Positions 6,323 to 12,385 are shown, counted from the first letter of the stretch. The stretch: DNA of 12,678 nucleotides from Bacillota bacterium (GCA_021781855.1 JAJXWC010000054.1:1-12678); one strand, 5' to 3'. A program made the numbers and translations. The notes: generated by a model not told the origin, from the letters alone.

Positions 6323-7252
6323 ATGGCTATTTTTACTGGTGAAACAGTCGAGGACGCTGTTGAGCGTGGACTGAATAGATTAGGCGTTAAACGTGAAAAT
6401 ATTCACATTCATGTTGTTCAAAAAGAGAAAAAAGGTTTTCTCGGTTTTGGAAGAAAACGGGCTAAGGTTGAAATTGAGGCAATACAGGAGGACACTGTTC
6501 GTAAAGCTGACCACTTGGCAGAACGTGGGGTTGAAGATGTTAATCTTGGTGTGCCAAAAGCGAAATCAGCAATGGACGCAACACTTGAATTAAGTCAAGT
6601 GGTCAAGGCTGTTCGTGCGGCAGAAAAAGAAAAAAAGGGTGAAATCACCGAAGATGAGCGTAATGCAATCATTGAAGCAGCAAAGAAAACAATGGTGCAA
6701 AACGTGCAAACAGGCGAATTGACTGATGTTGTCGCAGCGGTCAAAGCCGAAGTTGAACAAACGGAAACGGCTGAAAAAGTTGTTCCCGAAGCAGACGAAG
6801 ATGAAGCTAAAATTATTGGTAAAATTTCAAGTTATTTGACTACGATTACTCAAGAGATGGGTATTGCTTCTCGTGTTTCGGTTACAAATGACGGCAGTCT
6901 CACAGTTTTCAATCTCAATTCGGAGCATGATGCGCTTTTGATTGGGAAACATGGCAAGATTTTGCAGAGTTTGCAGGTTTTGGCGAAAGCCTATGCGAAC
7001 AGTATTTTGAACACTCGTATGAATATTGCGGTCAATGTTGGCGATTATCATGAAAAACGGAAGGCTTATATTGTGAGTTTAGCTCATCGAGCAGCAGAGC
7101 GTGCGCGTGGCGGTGAGACTGTTTATATCAATGACTTGCAATCAAATGAGCGCAAAATTGTGCATACGATTATTTCTCAAGAAAATGGAGTATCAAGTCA
7201 TTCTGAAGGTCAGGAATTTAATCGTTATATTGTTGTGTCAAAAGAGATTTAG
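6323..7252 (+). CDS. jag: Jag/KhpB RNA-binding protein
   Basis: A 309-residue cytosolic RNA-binding protein that acts with KhpA in streptococci and lactobacilli on mRNAs affecting cell elongation and division. Residues 1-52 form the Jag-N domain, with the conserved KKGFLGFG turn at about 36-43. About 55-160 is an acidic, helical linker. A KH domain follows with the GKHG loop at 208-211. The R3H domain ends the protein, with R277 and H281 in SNERKIVH. The ribosome site AGGAG (6308-6312) serves ATG 6323. Its usual partner yidC is upstream but separated by repeat sequence. Confidence 0.93.
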   Translation: MAIFTGETVEDAVERGLNRLGVKRENIHIHVVQKEKKGFLGFGRKRAKVEIEAIQEDTVRKADHLAERGVEDVNLGVPKAKSAMDATLELSQVVKAVRAAEKEKKGEITEDERNAIIEAAKKTMVQNVQTGELTDVVAAVKAEVEQTETAEKVVPEADEDEAKIIGKISSYLTTITQEMGIASRVSVTNDGSLTVFNLNSEHDALLIGKHGKILQSLQVLAKAYANSILNTRMNIAVNVGDYHEKRKAYIVSLAHRAAERARGGETVYINDLQSNERKIVHTIISQENGVSSHSEGQEFNRYIVVSKEI

Positions 7253-7254
7253 AC

Positions 7255-7283
7255 TTGACAAATGAACTTTCATAGTGTAAACT
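7255..7283 (+). promoter_or_regulatory. Promoter of rpmH
   Basis: Consensus TTGACA (7255-7260), 17 bp, TAAACT (7278-7283). It begins 2 nt after the jag stop codon, so rpmH is expressed independently of jag from a start near 7290. Confidence 0.8.
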
Positions 7284-7295
7284 TGTAAAGTATGC

Positions 7296-7371
7296 TTTTT
7301 CGGAAGCGAAAAATCAGAAAGAAAGGAACACCGCATTAACGGTGGAGCTACTTTCAACTAAGTGAAGTAGC
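7296..7371 (+). other. Structured rpmH 5' leader (three hairpins)
   Basis: Three hairpins follow one another. TTTTTCG (7296-7302) pairs with CGAAAAA (7307-7313), CACCG (7329-7333) with CGGTG (7340-7344), and GCTACTT (7347-7353) with AAGTAGC (7365-7371). The last ends 2 nt before the AGGGA ribosome site (7374-7378). This could be an autoregulatory leader, as for several ribosomal proteins. I know of no named L34 leader class it matches. Confidence 0.5.
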
Positions 7372-7386
7372 CCAGGGACTAAATTA

Positions 7387-7521
7387 ATGAAACGTACTTA
7401 CCAACCACATAAAAAACCTCGTAAGACTACTCACGGATTCCGTGCTCGTATGGCAACTAAAAATGGCCGTCGTGTCCTCGCAGCTCGTCGTCGTAAAGGA
7501 CGTGCTTCACTTGCAGTCTAA
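7387..7521 (+). CDS. rpmH: 50S ribosomal protein L34
   Basis: A 44-residue, strongly basic protein of the large subunit. It opens MKRTYQPHKK, has the conserved HGFRARMATKNGRRVLAARR block at about 16-35, and ends in RKGRASLAV. The length is exact for the family. The HKKPRKTTHGFRAR and SLAV regions look lactococcal. Its codons are strongly biased (CGT for Arg, CTT/CTC for Leu), as expected for a highly expressed gene. It lies after jag rather than before rnpA, where it sits in many bacteria. It has its own promoter and terminator. Confidence 0.97.
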   Translation: MKRTYQPHKKPRKTTHGFRARMATKNGRRVLAARRRKGRASLAV

Positions 7522-7529
7522 TGTAAATC

Positions 7530-7553
7530 AAACCAGTTTCGGCTGGTTTTTTT
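7530..7553 (+). terminator. Terminator of rpmH
   Basis: AAACCAG (7530-7536) and CTGGTTT (7543-7549) with loop TTTCGG, then T to 7553. Confidence 0.93.
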
Positions 7554-7570
7554 GTTTGACTTGACAAGTA

Positions 7571-7674
7571 GCTATCGTCGCTTTGTTCGAAAGGCGTAAA
7601 GTTTGTTCACTCTGTCTGCAGTCTTGACCATACTGGAAAAGTGCTTATTTCACTAACTAAAAGTCAGAAGTTCA
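7571..7674 (+). repeat. Mosaic intergenic repeat, copy C (degenerate)
   Basis: GCTATC (7571-7576) is followed by a unit starting TTCGAAAGGC (7586). Its decayed hairpin (7596-7610) and TCTGTCTGCA match the 50-nt unit at 9175-9224 on the other strand at about 29 of the first 35 positions. The tail, TTTCACTAAC to AGTCAGAAGTTCA (7648-7674), matches the far end of copy D. The hairpin has two mismatched pairs, so this looks like a decaying copy. Confidence 0.65.
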
Positions 7675-7744
7675 GCGTTTATTGGAGAGGTCTGTGCTTT
7701 ATTTCAGAAAATAAAAAGATATAAACCGTTTACAGAAAATATGT

Positions 7745-7750
7745 TATAAT
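7745..7750 (+). promoter_or_regulatory. Candidate -10 box of the aldo/keto reductase gene
   Basis: TATAAT (7745-7750) has no good -35 at 16-18 bp. ATAAACCGTTTACA (7721-7734) lies where the -35 would be and matches the lactococcal CcpA consensus WGWAARCGYTWWMA, as I recall it, at 12 of 14 positions. A regulator-dependent promoter is possible. Confidence 0.45.
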
Positions 7751-7818
7751 AAATAAGACAGGAAATAATTTAATCTGATAGTGGAAAGGATTATTTCAAA
7801 AAAAGGAGAATTTTCAGT

Positions 7819-8730
7819 ATGAAAAAAATTCAAATCGGTGATATGGCGGCAAGTCAAATTGTTCTTGGCGTGATGCGTATCAATGAGCAAGGGAAAGACC
7901 CTGTAGCAGCGCTGGAGGCGGCTTATGCTGGAGGGATTAACTTTTTCGACCATGCGGATATTTATGGTGGCGGCGAGTGCGAAAGTATTTTTGCCGAGGC
8001 AATGAAAAAGGTGTCCTTTAAGCGCGAAGATGTTTATATCCAAACAAAATGTGGCATCCGCCCAGGAATTGCTTTTGACTTCAGTAAAAAGCATATTTTG
8101 GAAGCTGTGGAAGGTTCAATGAAGCGATTGAATGTAGATTATTTGGATAGCTTGTTGCTGCATCGTCCAGATACCTTGGTTGAACCTGAAGAAGTGGCTG
8201 AGGCTTTTGACGAATTGGAAAAAGCAGGAAAAGTTCGGCATTTTGGTGTTTCTAATCAAAATCCTGGACAGATTGAATTGCTAAAAACGGCAGTAAAACA
8301 ACCTTTGCTGATGAATCAATTGCAATTTGGTGTGATGCATACGGGCATGATTGATGCGGGGATTCATGTGAATATGACTGACAGCGGCTCAATCAGTCAT
8401 GATAATGGTTTGCTTGAATATTCACGTGTAAATAAAATGACAATTCAAGCATGGAGTCCTTTCCAGTACGGATTCTTTGAAGGGGTCTTTGTCGGCAGTG
8501 AAAAATTCCCTAAGCTCAATGCAAAATTGCAAGAGCTGGCAGATAAGTACGGTGTAACGCCTACAGGAATTGCTGTGGCTTGGATTAGTCGTCATCCTGC
8601 CAATATTCAGACAATCATTGGAACAATCACACCTAGTCGTATCAAAGAAGTATGTGATGCGAGCGATGTCGTGCTGACGCGCGAAGAATGGTATGATTTG
8701 TATATGGCTGCGGGAAATATTTTGCCTTAA
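7819..8730 (+). CDS. Aldo/keto reductase, YdhF-like
   Basis: A 303-residue cytosolic NADPH-dependent oxidoreductase with a TIM-barrel fold. The catalytic tetrad is complete: D44 and Y49 in FFDHADIYGG, K77 in IQTKCGI, and H115 in LLLHRPD. WSPFQYGFFEG (about 212-222) and the C-terminal IIGTITPSRI block, typical of cofactor phosphate binding, are present. The sequence resembles the YdhF branch of the family; the physiological substrate is unknown. AAAGGAG (7802-7808) gives a strong ribosome site for ATG 7819. It is monocistronic with its own terminator. Confidence 0.92.
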   Translation: MKKIQIGDMAASQIVLGVMRINEQGKDPVAALEAAYAGGINFFDHADIYGGGECESIFAEAMKKVSFKREDVYIQTKCGIRPGIAFDFSKKHILEAVEGSMKRLNVDYLDSLLLHRPDTLVEPEEVAEAFDELEKAGKVRHFGVSNQNPGQIELLKTAVKQPLLMNQLQFGVMHTGMIDAGIHVNMTDSGSISHDNGLLEYSRVNKMTIQAWSPFQYGFFEGVFVGSEKFPKLNAKLQELADKYGVTPTGIAVAWISRHPANIQTIIGTITPSRIKEVCDASDVVLTREEWYDLYMAAGNILP

Positions 8731-8737
8731 TTTTGCG

Positions 8738-8764
8738 AAAAGAGTGCTTGGAGTACTCTTTTTT
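8738..8764 (+). terminator. Terminator of the aldo/keto reductase gene
   Basis: AAAAGAGTGCT (8738-8748) and AGTACTCTTTT (8752-8762) pair through 11 bp with one G-U around TGG, followed by T to 8764. Confidence 0.92.
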
Positions 8765-8835
8765 GTTTTGACGGAGCGGTCAAATCTATTTTCTCAGAAA
8801 AAACTTATTATTTGCAATTTCGCCGAGGAAATCGT

Positions 8836-8864
8836 TTGAAAAAATGATTGAAATAGCTTATAAT
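8836..8864 (+). promoter_or_regulatory. Promoter upstream of the ireB operon
   Basis: TTGAAA (8836-8841), 17 bp, TATAAT (8859-8864). No gene starts until 9339, giving a leader of about 470 nt. I found no better promoter closer to ireB. Confidence 0.7.
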
Positions 8865-9059
8865 TAGGGTGTATCTGAGAAAATTTGCAAAAATTGACCG
8901 ATGAAAAAAACTCAATGGAAAATATGAGGAAGATTTGGAGATTTTTGAGATAAAATGTAATGATGCTCAGAACTTAAAATAAATTGAGTTGCTTTCTTTT
9001 GCCGTAAGGTCGGTCGCTTCAATTACCGTTTCGTCTTGTGAATTTAGGTGATTGCGATT

Positions 9060-9253
9060 TGAACTTCCGACTTTAGTCGGTTAGTGAAATCTACAGCTTA
9101 ACAGTTCAACAGCTCAACAGTACGGTGCGCTGTTGAGGCTGCGGATAGAGAGAGCGAAGCTCTCATCTTTCGTAGTGTACTGTTGAGGTTGCGGATAGAG
9201 TAAACAAAGTTTACGTCTTTCGTAACGAAGTGGAGATAGAGCAAATGGATAGC
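9060..9253 (-). repeat. Mosaic intergenic repeat, copy D (tandem units)
   Basis: Read on the minus strand from 9253, it begins GCTATCCATT and continues through CACTTCGT into two abutting 50-nt units, 9224-9175 and 9174-9125. Both run TACGAAAGAY, hairpin, TCTATCCGCA, CCTCAACAG. The second unit extends into the 82-nt core shared with copy A. It ends in GTTAAGCTGT, TTTCACTAAC, a CCGACT/AGTCGG palindrome (9067-9080) and GAAGTTCA. The 50-nt unit hairpins are GTAAAC/GTTTAC and GAGAGC/GCTCTC. Confidence 0.88.
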
Positions 9254-9338
9254 AGAGCGAAGCGAGATAGTGGCCTGATAGCGCAGATGCTAGTAGTCAC
9301 TTCAAGCAGCCAAACTCACATCTTAAAGGAGGTGTCTT

Positions 9339-9605
9339 ATGGGATTTACAGATGAAACCGTCCGTTTCGAATTTGGGGATTCGGACAAAAAGGAAATTAG
9401 CGAAACGCTTGTAAACGTTTACGATGTACTCAAAGCGAAGGGTTACAATCCAATCAATCAAATCGTAGGTTACGTTTTGTCGGGAGACCCTGCTTATATT
9501 CCGCGTCATGACGATGCGCGCAATAAAATTCGCCGTTTTGACCGCGATGATATTGTGGAGGAATTGATTAAAGACTATCTCAAAGCTCATGGGGTAAACC
9601 TTTGA
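9339..9605 (+). CDS. ireB: IreB family regulatory phosphoprotein (UPF0297)
   Basis: An 88-residue cytosolic protein. In Enterococcus faecalis, IreB is phosphorylated by the Ser/Thr kinase IreK and negatively affects cephalosporin resistance. The protein opens MGFTDETVRF, keeping threonines 4 and 7, the phosphorylated positions reported in Enterococcus. The GYNPINQIVGYVLSGDPAYI core (about 35-54) is diagnostic of the family. AAAGGAGGTG (9325-9334) is the strongest ribosome site in the window. The stop overlaps the ruvX TTG by 4 bases. Confidence 0.95.
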   Translation: MGFTDETVRFEFGDSDKKEISETLVNVYDVLKAKGYNPINQIVGYVLSGDPAYIPRHDDARNKIRRFDRDDIVEELIKDYLKAHGVNL

Positions 9606-10027
9606 TTGCACGAATTTTGGGGCTTGATGTCGGAACAAAAACAGTAGGTATCGCGGTGAGCGACTTGCTTGGCATAACGGCACAGCCTGTTGAAACGATA
9701 AAAGTTGACACAGAATCTGGTGAGCTAGGTTTTGTGCGGCTTGGTGAGTTGATTAAAGACTACAAGCCAGTGAAAATTGTTGCTGGTCTGCCTAAACACA
9801 TGAATGGTGATGAAGGTATTCGTGCTGTGGCTTCGCGCGAATATGGTGCGAAAGTTACAGCGGAATTCGGCATTCCCGTTGAGTATCAAGATGAGCGATT
9901 GACCACGGTACAGGCTGAAAAAGTGCTGATTGCAGGTGGTGTGCATCGCAAAGACCGTAAAAAAACGATTGATAAATTGGCAGCCGTTCTGATTTTGCAG
10001 AATTACTTGGATGCTCACAAATTTTGA
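9602..10027 (+). CDS. ruvX: Putative pre-16S rRNA nuclease / Holliday junction resolvase YqgF
   Basis: A 141-residue RNase H-fold nuclease implicated in processing the 5' end of 16S rRNA. Catalytic acids are visible: D9 in GLDVGTKTVGIAVSD, the DERLTT motif at about 97-102, and D124 in TIDKLAAVLILQ. GLPKHMNGD (about 62-70) is a family signature. The start is TTG 9602, inside the TTGA overlap with the ireB stop, with only a weak GGGGT (9591-9595). No in-frame ATG would keep the first strand. It is the middle gene of the conserved ireB-ruvX-DUF1292 operon. Confidence 0.94.
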   Translation: MIARILGLDVGTKTVGIAVSDLLGITAQPVETIKVDTESGELGFVRLGELIKDYKPVKIVAGLPKHMNGDEGIRAVASREYGAKVTAEFGIPVEYQDERLTTVQAEKVLIAGGVHRKDRKKTIDKLAAVLILQNYLDAHKF

Positions 10028-10069
10028 GGCTAAGCGTTCTATCAAATTTACAAAAAGAAGAGGAAAAAC

Positions 10070-10393
10070 ATGGCACATACACATGAACATGACCACGAAA
10101 ATGAGGAAGACCACTTCATTACTCTGGTTGACGATGACGGAAGCGAAAGTCTCTATGAGATTTTGTTGAATATTGACGGCATGGAAGAATTCGGCAAGAA
10201 TTACGTGCTGCTTATGCCTGTTGACAGTGATGAAGATGAGGATGGCGAAGTTGAAATTCAAGCTTATTCGTTTACCGTTGATGAAAATGGGCTGGAAGGC
10301 GAGCTTATGCCGATTCCTGAAGATGCAGATGATGAATGGGATTTGATTGAAGAAGTTTTTGACAACTTCATGGAACAACAAGACGAAGAATAA
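10070..10393 (+). CDS. DUF1292 / UPF0473 family protein
   Basis: A 107-residue, very acidic protein of unknown function, known as YrzB in Bacillus. A histidine-rich start (AHTHEHDHENEEDH) could bind metal. HFITLVDDDGSESLYEILL and the later EVEIQAYSF and LMPIPED blocks are the family core. The ribosome site is AGAGGA, with ATG 10070 following ruvX by 42 nt. The trio ends at the terminator at 10395. Confidence 0.92.
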   Translation: MAHTHEHDHENEEDHFITLVDDDGSESLYEILLNIDGMEEFGKNYVLLMPVDSDEDEDGEVEIQAYSFTVDENGLEGELMPIPEDADDEWDLIEEVFDNFMEQQDEE

Positions 10394-10394
10394 G

Positions 10395-10419
10395 AAAACC
10401 TGTCTTTGACAGGTTTTTT
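10395..10419 (+). terminator. Terminator of the ireB-ruvX-DUF1292 operon
   Basis: AAAACCTGTC (10395-10404) and GACAGGTTTT (10408-10417) around TTT, then T to 10419. Confidence 0.94.
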
Positions 10420-10491
10420 ACATGAAATGATTTTTGGCAAAGCTATCGAAGCATTAAATAGGTAAGAAAATCAGAAATTTTTCCGATTTGA

Positions 10492-10520
10492 TTGAGTAGA
10501 ACGTTTTTTTTTGATATAAT
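10492..10520 (+). promoter_or_regulatory. Promoter of the GT-C-like membrane protein gene
   Basis: TTGAGT (10492-10497), 17 bp containing nine T, TATAAT (10515-10520) with an extended -10 TGA. The start should be near 10527. Confidence 0.75.
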
Positions 10521-10534
10521 TATTTATCCGTACT

Positions 10535-10551
10535 TACAGTTGTAAACTGTA
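10535..10551 (+). promoter_or_regulatory. Cop-box-like palindrome in the transcript start region
   Basis: TACAGTTGTA (10535-10544) exactly fits TACANNTGTA, the site of lactococcal and enterococcal copper repressors CopR/CopY. It lies about 9-18 nt downstream of the predicted start. The same bases form an RNA hairpin, TACAGTT with AACTGTA (10545-10551), so the copper reading is tentative. Confidence 0.35.
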
Positions 10552-10558
10552 TTTAGAG

Positions 10559-10609
10559 AAAGGAAACAAATTTATTTGCTTTACAAGTAAATTTGCAGAC
10601 GAAGAAATG
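10559..10609 (+). promoter_or_regulatory. Ribosome site separated from the start codon by a hairpin
   Basis: AAAGGA (10559-10564) lies 42 nt before ATG 10607. Between them, CAAATTTATTTG (10567-10578) pairs with CAAGTAAATTTG (10584-10595) through 12 bp with one U-G. Folding this hairpin leaves about 13 nt between site and ATG. Alternatively, ATT 10574, in frame and 9 nt after the site, could be a rare start. No good site is adjacent to ATG 10607. Confidence 0.5.
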
Positions 10610-12196
10610 TCAAATGAATATGGCTCACGAGCTGAAAGACGCCGAGCTTCCAAAGAAGAAAAAGCAGTAGAAAATAACAAACAAATTGAACAGCAAAATG
10701 AGCCGACAACTGTCAGAACGGAACGAGTTTCTCGAGCGGAGCTTCGGAAAAATTCAGCAGAAGCAGAAAAAGAAACTTTTGTTGGAAATTCATGGCCGTC
10801 TTATGGAATTATCGCTCTTATTGCCTTGGCTTTAAGCGTCACTTTCTATACGTTTCCATTGTTTCATCAACAAGCGACTCCGCTGCAATCACAGTATCTG
10901 TATTCTGGTTTTGCTATGCAACATGGTTTAACACCGTTTAATGACTTTTTCGGTGCAGGCGGGTCAGTTTTTTATTTGCTCAACTGGCTAGGAAATCTGA
11001 CTGCAGGGACGCTCATTCTCTATCTTTTAGAAGTTATTGCTTTGTTTGCAAGTGGTGTTTTGACTTATCGTTTGGTCCTGCAGCAAACGGCAAAATCTTC
11101 TGCGGCTACGATTGTATCAGCTTTTACGATGATTATAGTGGCTGGTTTGGGTCGAGGGGGGGATGTGCCTACATTATTTGCGCTTCCTTTTGTGATTTGG
11201 GCGGTCAAATTTCTTGATGCTTATTTTAATAAGGACAACAAAGACGAGAAATTTATCTTGTTCGGTATGGCGGCAGCTTTTGTTTTTGTGATTTCGCCTC
11301 TGATGAGTGTTTTCTTCGCCTTTTCAGCGTTGGCACTTTTCTTCTATAATGTTACGCATCGGCATGTTTCCCGAGGAATTTATCAGCTTTTAGGTGCACT
11401 GTTTGGTCTTTTAGTTATTGGATATTCGATTGCTTATTATGCGCTCAACGCTCAAACAATTTATACTTCGATTGAGCAGTCTGTGCTTATTCCGTTCACA
11501 CATTTTGGAATGACAGGAAATGTTTTACTGACTCTTGCTAAGGCTTTAATTTTACTGCTTGTTTTCGGTCTGCTTATCGGGCTTGTTCAAGGCTTTATGC
11601 AGCTTAAAAATGCGGGGCAGGCTACAATTTGGTACGTTTTCTTGTTGATAGGCGCCATATTGGTTGCAGGAGTTGTCATCTTCACACCTTTCTTTGATAG
11701 TTCCAATCTCCTTGCAGTTTTGCCATTTATTTTGGTCTTTCAAGGGCGAGGATTGGAAAATGCAATCAAAGAAGACCAGAATCTGCTTTTTGCTTATCTG
11801 CAAAGTAAAGGCTTTACCCCAATTTTGGCACTTATCTTTGTTGTAGGCGCACCGATTGCTTACAGTATGATTAATCAGACAACTTTTGCTAACGAAAAGT
11901 CTGTTGCACAGTATATACGGCAAAATACAAGCAGCAAAGACCATGTTTATGTGCTTTCTGCCGACAAAAATATCAATCTACTTGCTCAGAGAACTGCAGG
12001 AATTGACACTGTTCCAGCAAATTATCCTTTGAAATTTAGTCAGACTTATGATTTGAACATCGGAAATATCAAAGATAAATATATTGTTATTGAGGCAGGA
12101 CAAAAAGTGCCGAATAGCTTGAATAGCTTGCTTACAGCGAATTATAAAGCTGTTGGTTTTGATGGCAATAATTTTAAGATTTTTCAAAGAAAATAA
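10607..12196 (+). CDS. Multi-pass membrane protein resembling GT-C glycosyltransferases
   Basis: The 529-residue protein starts with a charged cytoplasmic tail (1-60) containing two related motifs, SRAERRRASKEE (7-18) and SRAELRKNSAEA (42-53). About eleven hydrophobic segments follow, from 64 to about 422, and a soluble C-terminal domain (about 428-529) probably faces outside. QYLYSGFAMQHGLTPFNDFF (95-115) resembles the first outer loop of PMT-like GT-C transferases, which use lipid-linked sugars. The tail KSVAQYIRQNTSSKDHVYVL is also like theirs. The usual acidic residue before the tyrosine cluster is absent; D113 is the only obvious candidate. A polymerase or flippase-type envelope protein is possible. 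It is monocistronic. Confidence 0.7.
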   Translation: MSNEYGSRAERRRASKEEKAVENNKQIEQQNEPTTVRTERVSRAELRKNSAEAEKETFVGNSWPSYGIIALIALALSVTFYTFPLFHQQATPLQSQYLYSGFAMQHGLTPFNDFFGAGGSVFYLLNWLGNLTAGTLILYLLEVIALFASGVLTYRLVLQQTAKSSAATIVSAFTMIIVAGLGRGGDVPTLFALPFVIWAVKFLDAYFNKDNKDEKFILFGMAAAFVFVISPLMSVFFAFSALALFFYNVTHRHVSRGIYQLLGALFGLLVIGYSIAYYALNAQTIYTSIEQSVLIPFTHFGMTGNVLLTLAKALILLLVFGLLIGLVQGFMQLKNAGQATIWYVFLLIGAILVAGVVIFTPFFDSSNLLAVLPFILVFQGRGLENAIKEDQNLLFAYLQSKGFTPILALIFVVGAPIAYSMINQTTFANEKSVAQYIRQNTSSKDHVYVLSADKNINLLAQRTAGIDTVPANYPLKFSQTYDLNIGNIKDKYIVIEAGQKVPNSLNSLLTANYKAVGFDGNNFKIFQRK

Positions 12197-12212
12197 TTGA
12201 AAAACGAACTTC

Positions 12213-12240
12213 AACAAACTTCTGCAGAAGTTTGTTTTTT
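12213..12240 (+). terminator. Terminator of the GT-C-like gene
   Basis: AACAAACTTC (12213-12222) and GAAGTTTGTT (12227-12236) around TGCA, with T to 12240. The whole is a perfect 24-base palindrome. Confidence 0.94.
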
Positions 12241-12258
12241 CTATCGGGAAAAACATCA

Positions 12259-12328
12259 TTTCATCATGAAAATAGAAACTTTCATCATGTCAAATGCGAT
12301 TTCATCATAAAAAAGTGCGTTTCATCAT
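12259..12328. repeat. Four direct TTTCATCAT repeats at two-turn spacing
   Basis: TTTCATCAT occurs at 12259-12267, 12280-12288, 12300-12308 and 12320-12328, with periods 21, 20 and 20. An extra CATCAT is at 12254-12259. TGCG precedes the third and fourth copies and follows the fourth. All lie on one helix face, 28 bp before a -35 box, as expected of an activator or repressor array. Confidence 0.75.
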
Positions 12329-12356
12329 CTGCGTTACGCTTTTTTCGTAAAAACGC

Positions 12357-12385
12357 TTGTTTTTGTAAATGTTTGGGCTTACAAT
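12357..12385 (+). promoter_or_regulatory. Promoter downstream of the TTTCATCAT array
   Basis: TTGTTT (12357-12362), 17 bp, TACAAT (12380-12385). The -35 is weak, as is common where an activator helps. A second candidate, an extended -10 TGCTATAAT (12470-12478) without a -35, follows. The target gene begins at or beyond the window end. Confidence 0.55.

Larger units (their letters stand above)
8765..9338. other. Long intergenic region before ireB
   Basis: These 574 nt hold a strong promoter (8836-8864), about 195 nt without recognisable signals, and repeat copy D (9060-9253). The last part is a short stretch with hairpin TAGC...GCTA and the word GTAGTCACTTCAAG (9293-9306), shared with the tetR leader. 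I see no coding frame of interest; MRKIWRFLR (8926) is too short to claim. Confidence 0.6.

Noticed and set aside
7284..7386. T-box or known riboswitch
   Set aside because: No T-box sequence, specifier loop or conserved aptamer core is visible.
9060..9253. CRISPR array
   Set aside because: The units abut without spacers, only two are tandem, and the unit carries internal hairpins with no cas genes nearby.
9725..10381. 218-codon minus-strand ORF
   Set aside because: It is antisense to ruvX and the DUF1292 gene, both clearly real, and looks like a shadow of their codon bias.
10468..10490. CodY-like box AAATCAGAAATTT before the GT-C-like gene
   Set aside because: About five mismatches to the 15-base CodY consensus, within AT-rich DNA.
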